A DNA stretch of 64,000 bases, from contig JBBMOL010000286.1 of NCBI GenBank assembly GCA_037954665.1, forward strand, positions 620,001 through 684,000. The letters are read 5' to 3'. Of this stretch, positions 57,895-64,000 are shown in pieces; the stretch's first letter is position 1, and each line of letters begins with the position of its first letter. The DNA is from Laguncularia racemosa (taxonomy: Eukaryota; Streptophyta; Magnoliopsida; Myrtales; Combretaceae). A model generated the notes under the pieces. The model searched no databases. It was not told where the DNA came from and saw only the letters and a program-made list of their open reading frames with translations. Both the position numbers and the translations under genes were made by a program.

Positions 57895-59205
57895 TCAAGT
57901 GGATGGGGGAAAGAGAGTAAACTCTTCTCTTTCTCTAAAAACCTCTTGTTCACCATGGTAGAATTTAAGCCTTTGGCCATTTACCTTGAAGATGCCCTTG
58001 TCGGGGTGTTCAATCTCAACCACGCCATAGGGGAAGACTTTCCTTACCCTAAAAGGGCCTGGCCATCTGGACTTCAGCTTGCCTGGAAACAGCTTCAATC
58101 TTGAGTTAAAGAGCAGAACAAAGTCACCCTCCTTGAAACGTTTTGGGTGTTGTATTCTAGAATCATGATACCTCTTTGCTCTTTCTTTATAGGTGAAGGA
58201 ATTCTCATAGGCCATGAGTCTCCACTCATCCAACTCATTGAGTTGCATTTGTCTTTGTATTCCGGCCTTCTCAAGATCCAAATTGACTGATTTAATCGCC
58301 CAATAGGCTTTGTGCTCGATTCCGACAGGTTCCAAAAGGGAGGTGGCATGCCTTACCATACATAAGCCGATAGGGAGTAGATCCCAGCGGTGTTTTATAA
58401 GCGGTTCTATAGGCCCACAAGGCCTCATCCAATCTTTCAGCCCAATCCCGCCTATGGTGTGCTATAGTTTTCTCTAGGATGCGCTTTAATTCTTTGTTCG
58501 ACACCTCCACTTGTCCACTAGTTTGGGGGTAATATGGGGTGGCAAGTCTATGAGTGATCTCGTATCTTTTCAGCACCTTCTCAATTTGAGTATTACAAAA
58601 GTGAGTGCCTCTGTCACTAATAAGGGCTCGTAGGGACCTAAACCTACAGAAAAGCTTTTTAAGGAACTTTACCACCACCTTAGAGTCATTTGTTGTCAAA
58701 GCTTGCGCTTCCACCCATTTGCTCACATAATCCACAGCAACCAATATGTACTTGTTGCCAAAGGGGGGGAAGGTCCCATGAGGTCAATACCCCATACATC
58801 AAACACTTCACACTCAAGGATGTATTGTTGGGGCTTTTCATCTCTTCTTGACATATTTCCAGCCCTTTGACAGCTATCACATTGCGCTACATAGCTTTGA
58901 GCATCTTTAAACAATGAAGGCTAATAAAAACCCGACTCCAAAACCTTGTAGGCAGTCCGGTTGGCACTGTGATGACCTCTGGTCGGTCCAGAATGACAGT
59001 GGAAAAGAATCTTCCATCCTTCTTCCCGAGAGACACACCTCCTGATTAATTGATCGGCACAAACCCGAAACAAGTATGGATCTTCCCAAAAGTAGTGTTT
59101 CAAATCGGCAAAGAACTTCTTCTTTTGATAATAATTCAAGTCCTTGGGGAGAACCCTAGCCACTACATAATTGGTGATGTCAGCGAACCATGGTGGTTAA
59201 CGATC
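57895..59205 (-). pseudogene. Athila-type integrase of D1, frameshifted
   Basis: Minus-strand order: PWFADITNYVVARVLPKDLN (RNase H/integrase linker), a zinc-binding region ending CDSCQRAGNM, the catalytic Asp in GIDLMGP, the next Asp in ISDRGTHF and the Glu in GQVEVSNKEL. Then come LWAYRTAYKTPLGSTPYRL and a C-terminal region with SRLKLFPGKLKSRWPGPF. Breaks are a TAG just before PSLFKDAQSY (near 58922), a phase change in a run of G/C near 58766-58772, and another near 58330. Family and order are typical of Athila. Reverse transcriptase is missing because element D2 begins at 59206. Confidence 0.85.
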
Positions 59206-60710
59206 TGATCATTCTAACAAGTCAAATCCTATACTCAATCCTAGCTTACAATCAGTTCTCAGGCAAGTATACCTATCAATTAGTAATATAGCATTGGAGT
59301 ATAGGTATCGATCCCACGAAGACTTATAAGTACTAGTGCTAACGATTATCCTACTATTTAACTTCTCACTATTGATAAACTCAATTACCCTAATTACTGA
59401 TTCAATCTGAAAGGAACGAATTAAATGATCAGATTAAAGATATTCAAATACTCCTTTAGTTAATTCAATTATCTAAACATACCCTACCCAAGTTCCACCA
59501 CTAATTATCATGCAACTTTTATTCAATTACAAACTTTCCAATGATTAATACACAACATCTCTGATCTGCGGAGTTTCTTACACTAGATTAAGGTCTTTCT
59601 TAAGATCAATAATCCCTAATCCTAATTAAGTCAATTAAGATCTCTCTTTAATTAACATAATTAAGATTTCAATAAAATCCGAGGACTCTCAATTGAACCA
59701 GACCACCATGACCTCATTCAATACAGAAAACCTCCTATAACCTATCTCTAGGATTACAAGTAGTCTTTTTATTCAAGCCAGATCTACTCTATTAAGCGAT
59801 TTCTCAATCTTATTAACAGAGATCCAATTCGATCCTAATACTGCACACATATCAAGATAAACAAACCATGATTGCAACATAAATTAACTCAAAGATCAGG
59901 ATTAATCATTGAAACATCAACAAATCCGTTACATGACAATTAGGGGTTTCTCGAGGGATCAGGTATAAAACAATTAACTACTCATGGATCTATTAAAGAG
60001 AACAAAAGGGAAAATATTAGAATCCATCAATAAACCCATGAGACAAACATAAAGATCTTGGCTTCGATTTTGGAAACTCTTCTAACTTCTCTTCTCTAGG
60101 GTTGTTCTCGTGCCTCCTCCTCCCCCTCTCTCTCTGATTGGTTCTATTTATACTCTTCAGGGAATGGCAGAGGATCTTCAGCTAGAAAGATACGAATATA
60201 TCTTTAATTTTCCAAGTAAATCTCAAAAAGTGAATAACATACGCCTGACACACCCACCAACACAGCCAGATTTCAAACCATGTCTCCCTCTAGTCGATAA
60301 TCCGCAATTCCTCATCCTTGTTCAGTGTGTGGCACGGCTAGAAACACGGCTAGATTACAAACCATGCCAAGCTCTAGACTCTTCCATTTCGCCTCAGCGT
60401 CTGCCACGGCTTCAAGCACACCCATATCACAAGCCGTGCTTCCTTTCCAAGTGACAAATTTCATCCTCAGGCACGCACACAGCTCATGACACGGGCGTGG
60501 CTTTCCCTATGTTGTCCATAAGTAGCTTTCACTTGATCTTTTGAGCTCCAATCATGCTCCTTTTGTTATCTTTCCACTTCTCTTTAGTATTATACCCTGA
60601 AACTGATATATTTATCAGTTAAGTACCGAATCCGCATTGATTGTATTCAAAAAATTACACAAATTCATCATTAACGCCCATGATTTATAAGGATTAATTT
60701 ACTCTTATCA
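59206..60710 (-). mobile_element. Athila-type 3' LTR of element D2
   Basis: On plus it runs from TGATCATTC (59206) to CTCTTATCA (60710), 1505 bp with TGAT/ATCA termini. A minus-strand TATA box (TATAAATA, 60152-60145) lies in the middle. The purine tract is at 60711-60725. It lies inside the pol sequence of D1, so D2 inserted into D1. The 114-codon plus frame at 60110-60454 is antisense to the LTR and carries no motif. Confidence 0.65.
60280..60510. repeat. Recurring CACGGC/GCCGTG words in the D2 LTR
   Basis: Words such as GGCACGGCTAG, AACACGGCTAG, GCCACGGCTT, AAGCCGTGC and GACACGGGCGTGGC are interspersed here. Similar words occur upstream of the D2 third ORF (63795-63930). This is the counterpart of the CATACG/CGTATG words in D1. 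Confidence 0.6.
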
Positions 60711-60749
60711 AATTTCCCCACACTTAAGCTTTTGCTTGTTCTCAAGCAA
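60711..60749 (-). other. Purine tract and hairpin of D2 (module 2)
   Basis: In sense orientation a TTGCTTG-AGAA-CAAGCAA hairpin (60749-60732) precedes AAGTGTGGGGAAATT (60725-60711), which abuts the LTR. Same layout as 53681-53719. Confidence 0.6.
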
Positions 60750-61147
60750 ACACGGATTAAAAAAAACCAAAGGACAAGTTCTCATAAGTTCCAACAATCG
60801 AGAAGGTATTCCAACATCATCGATTTCATGCTACACCCCAATCATTGATAATCTTCACTCAATCTTACCATTAGTTGTATACAAAATACAAATACTAAAA
60901 TTCCCAAAGCTAATCCAAGTAAATTAAACTATTACCCTTATCACTAAAATTCCCAAAGTCAAAATTGCCACAAGATCGAGACTAGTAAAATAAAGTATAC
61001 AATCCTTTTAACCACTGTTATAAGCAACACAACAGGGACTAAAGGCATGTTGTATCCACTCGTCCCCTAGCTCTTCCTTTTCTGTTTCATCCAATTATTA
61101 AGTTAATCTTGGGAGTTTACCATTAAAGCACTTAACTAAGTTAACCG

Positions 61148-61528
61148 ACCCATGTAACGAACTTTCGATCAATAATCCCAAGTTCATCACTCAAGTTAAC
61201 AGACGTTATTCCCTCAGCGTAGAAGGCGTCCCTAGGATTTACTTGTTCGAGTCCAATTAACTCATTTAATTAATTAAGACGGTTTCCTTGGTTAGTAAGT
61301 CCCAGACCAGATGATCTTAGGCTACTAGGTTTTAAGATACCCCTTCGAACCTCTACCATCTCAATCAATCAACTATCATTCATATAAGCTCATTTAAGTT
61401 CAGTTTTCTCAGACTTTTCTCATGACCCTTGTAGCGAGCTTTCAGCCATTGATCCCAAGTTCGTCACCCGAGTCAATAGATGTTATTTCCTAAAAAGGGC
61501 ATCTCTCAGGCTTAATTACTCAAGTCTA
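61148..61528. repeat. Two copies of a 105-bp block, period about 277 bp
   Basis: Both copies start with ACCC and contain GTA(A/G)CGA(A/G)CTTTC, an ATCCCAAGTTC core and an ACTxAAGT/ACTCAAGT end. D1 has the single equivalent at about 54138-54242. Confidence 0.7.
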
Positions 61529-61963
61529 TGAGTCCCACTTCTGAACTATTTACATATTATTATATTCTTCAATTACTCCCAACAATTTTTTTTTTCAGAA
61601 ATTTCTTCGAAAAAGAATCACCAAGTTACAAGTATCATTTACTCCTTCACTCCAAGTTACATAGCTCACCTACTAAGCAAAAAGAAGAGCATACTAAACT
61701 CACTAGTGACCTTAATCCAATCTCAACTCCCGAAAGTAAAGGTTAAATAACAAGTAAGTTCACTTCACTTAGATTTCATCTTGTAATTTTAACAACGTAT
61801 CTCTAATACAAAATAAGAGAATAAAATTTTTTTAAATTTTCCACGGGGGTATGAACAAATCTCAGCAGTCCTTGATTGTCAAAAGTCATCATCGAATATA
61901 CCTTAAATAAGAGGAATTTACATTTTTGATTGCACAACCCTTATATCCTAGTTTCGTTTTCCT

Positions 61964-62007
61964 AACCCCCCTTCCCCACACTTATAATAGACATTGTCCC
62001 CAATGTC
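61964..62007 (-). other. Hairpin and purine tract of D2 (module 1)
   Basis: In sense orientation GACATTG-GGGA-CAATGTC (62007-61990) is followed by AAGTGTGGGGAAGGGGGG. The same stem and loop occur in D1 at 54938-54955. Confidence 0.55.
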
Positions 62008-62251
62008 CTCATGAAACGCATAAAGGGAAGTAAAGAATAAAAGAAAAAAGAAAACAAAAGGAAAACGAAAACTCCCCTAAACTCTCCTACAACGTGGATC
62101 TTTAACAGAAAGTCAGGCAATGGACAAGTAAAGTCATGAGAACCCCTGCTAAACGTAATGATTTGGTATACTTTGAAAGCTTCTTAAAACGACTGTTCTG
62201 CACAACAGTCCAAATCTCCAAGGTCCAACTTCTATCTATCAACCCACGAGA

Positions 62252-63621
62252 TCAGCTACTGAAGTCATCATCAGATGGCAACGGTACAGTGCTCGATCGG
62301 CGAGAAGAATCAGATCCAATCACCTCAGTATCCTGCTGATTGCTCGCTTCAACAGTAGCAACTGCTGGACTCTCATGTCGTGCCATGAAAGCTGCACCCG
62401 AAGATCCTCTAAAATGAAAACCTGGATCATATGCACTGCTCGAGTGACGATCTCCTCTAGAAACAACCCGAGTAGCTTGTGATATGACATCCTCATCACC
62501 AGAGCCACCACATGGTGGAAGATCTACCCCCAACTTCTCACCAATAAGTGATAAACACGTGACCAAATAATGCTTCAGGCCCTTAACCCGCTTTGACTGC
62601 CTGGCTTGTTCTCTTTTAATTTCTTCCAAATCCGCAGTCAATCTCCTTACAGAATCTGCTAACTCCTGGTTCGGTACGGCCTGCTCTTGAGCTTGCTCTT
62701 GCTCCTCAACCTGCTCAGGTGCTATCTCCTGCTCTTGTTGTTCTTCAGCTACATCCAGTAAACAAAACCTCCACCTCCACAAAACACCCTCAGGGAGAGA
62801 GGTACTCCTTCCACAACTGTCCCTTGGAACCCGTGTTGGAAAGACACCATAGTTCTTCAGAATACGGGTAATCTAGGAGCCAACAAAAACCCTATGATTC
62901 CCCAGATCGCACTGCTTTTTCAAACACCAAACAGCTACCAATCCAACATTAACCCAGGTACCTGTAATCATACTCCACAGCTGGTACAAATCCAAAGCAT
63001 TCACAACACCCTGAGAATAACCTCTACCAGTGGTTGAACGGGCTAAAATGTAATGAAGCACACGCATAGCAAGATCTTGTAAATGGCTTCCCTTAGATTT
63101 AGATGGATCATACCCGCCATCTCCCATACTTTTCCACACTCTATACTGCAATAAGCCCCTGGGAAAAGCATCTGGAAGCTGAGAGAACTCATCGGAGTTG
63201 ATAAACTCATTGTCATAAATTCCCAGACACTTGATAAATTCTCTCATTTCAACATGGTGGTAACTCCCTTGGCAGTAGAAGGAAACCACGTCATCAAGCT
63301 GGGTATAACGACCGAAACTAGCTTGAATGTGGCGACGAAGTCATAGCTCAGCGAAGCATAAACGTCCTCCTCAATGCTCAGAAGTGCTCTCCAAGCTGGA
63401 TCTTTCAAGAATTGATCAAATTGTTCCACCAACCCATACCGAGCGAGCACTTCCCAATCGATTACCACATTAGGCGTGAACACCTTCCATTCTCACACCG
63501 TGTCATACTTAGCTTCATCCTCCCTCCTCAAGTTAGGAGGATAGCGTCTCAAAGCTCTAGATGAACCTCCAGCTGAACTAGGCTGAGCATTCTTACGCTC
63601 CACCGTTTTAGTCCTAGGCAT
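62252..63621 (-). pseudogene. Third (env-position) ORF of Athila-type element D2
   Basis: Opens at ATG 63621 (MPRTKTVERKNAQPSSAGGS), with TGA at codon 43 (63495-63493). The frame continues through DQFLKDPAWRALLSIEEDVY, shifts by one base near 63315, then reads ECLGIYDN-like, EFINSDEFSQLPDAFPRGLL, SKGSHLQDLAMRVLHYILAR and YQLWSMITGTWVNVG. A TAG (62875-62873) precedes ITRILKNYGVF. The tail is Glu/Gln-rich (EEQQEQE to about EQAQEQA), probably coiled, and ends SDDDFSS at 62252. It is about 456 codons, longer than D1's because of the tail. The central domain aligns with D1 along its length. Function is unknown in the family. Confidence 0.7.
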
Positions 63622-64000
63622 CTTGGATACGACACGCTCAGGAAATCTTTAAAGATTGATAAAGGATGTCCTTCACCCAATGGAACCAACAAAGAGGAGA
63701 AAAACGAAAATGTAGAGAGGAGTGGTGTGTGAATGAGGAAATAAGTGTAGGGGAAGGCATCTTATATATGAAAATCTCGAACCTTATGAGCTATTGATGA
63801 CACGGGTGCAAACCTGGGAGTGTTTGAAACCGTGTCAGGCACTGCACCTATACAAAAAACTTGTGAAAAATCTTACCTTATGGCAAGGCTTGTAACTTGG
63901 TCGTGCCTGTACCCGTGTCATCCCCTAGAATGAGACACCTTTCACAAATGCCCACACACTTGGGTGTGGCTTAGACCATGTCTTATGCTCTTCGTTAAAA
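63622..64000 (-). mobile_element. D2 spacer upstream of the third ORF
   Basis: Non-coding to the window edge. It contains GACACGGGTGC, ACCGTGTCAGGC, CGTGCC and CCCGTGTCA words (63795-63930), related to those in the D2 LTR. Confidence 0.5.

Larger units (their letters stand above)
60750..62251 (-). mobile_element. D2 region between third ORF and 3' LTR
   Basis: Non-coding. It contains two diverged copies of a 105-bp block (61148-61252 and 61425-61528) that is single in D1, a 'TAGGTTTTAAGATACCCC' block (near 61329), and module 1 (about 61955-62007). Confidence 0.5.

Noticed and set aside
60110..60454. 114-codon Pro-rich ORF
   Set aside because: Antisense inside the D2 3' LTR, with no start context or domain, and composition driven by the CACGGC words.

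Overview
This is a plant nuclear window, most likely from an angiosperm. It is a graveyard of nested LTR retrotransposons, and I find no intact host gene, tRNA or rRNA. The plant assignment rests on Ty1/copia and Ty3/gypsy elements of plant lineages (Athila-type integrase, Athila-type third ORF, DUF4283-type LINE ORF1), tRNA-derived primer binding sites, plant-style TATA boxes and AT-rich spacers. Two runs of exactly 500 N (9918-10417 and 26462-26961) are scaffold gaps. Sequence beside them is visibly degraded, with smeared homopolymers.

Layout. A roughly 7.6-12 kb unit occurs three times: copy A (about 2075-9917), copy B inverted (10418-22589) and copy C in the orientation of A (26962 onward, co-linear with B to about 41134). 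Read on its sense strand, the unit holds an Athila-type 5' LTR, a primer binding site, a broken gag interrupted by an LTR-like insert of about 0.8 kb, a protease remnant, and then post-pol spacer directly, with no reverse transcriptase or integrase. Beyond that comes a very long gypsy LTR that carries an 1 kb CA-rich microsatellite. In A the 3' end of this long LTR and its primer binding site are visible at 244-270. In B it is cut by another Athila-type LTR (22590-23972).

Upstream of the unit's Athila LTR, copy C has a broken gypsy-type 'transposase' ORF. A nearly full-length Ty1/copia element (37345-43726) sits in the promoter-proximal part of that locus. It has 379-bp LTRs, a perfect AAGAA target duplication, a Met-initiator primer binding site and a purine tract, but its gag-pol carries five small breaks. 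The same copia insertion is present, inverted and partly deleted, in B.

From 43.7 to 52.3 kb there are LTR relics, a diverged 0.6-kb direct duplication, a LINE with ORF1 and only the beginning of ORF2, and featureless AT-rich DNA. From 52354 to the end there are two Athila-type elements on the minus strand. Element D1 keeps its integrase, a third ORF in the env position and the 3' LTR. Element D2 is inserted in D1's pol and is represented by its third ORF and 3' LTR.

Nothing here looks like a working gene system. The most interesting structure is in the non-coding 3' part of the Athila-type elements: a repeated hairpin-plus-purine-tract module, and GC-rich palindromic words that differ between elements but occupy equivalent places. 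Element and domain names are from recognition by eye; no search was run.
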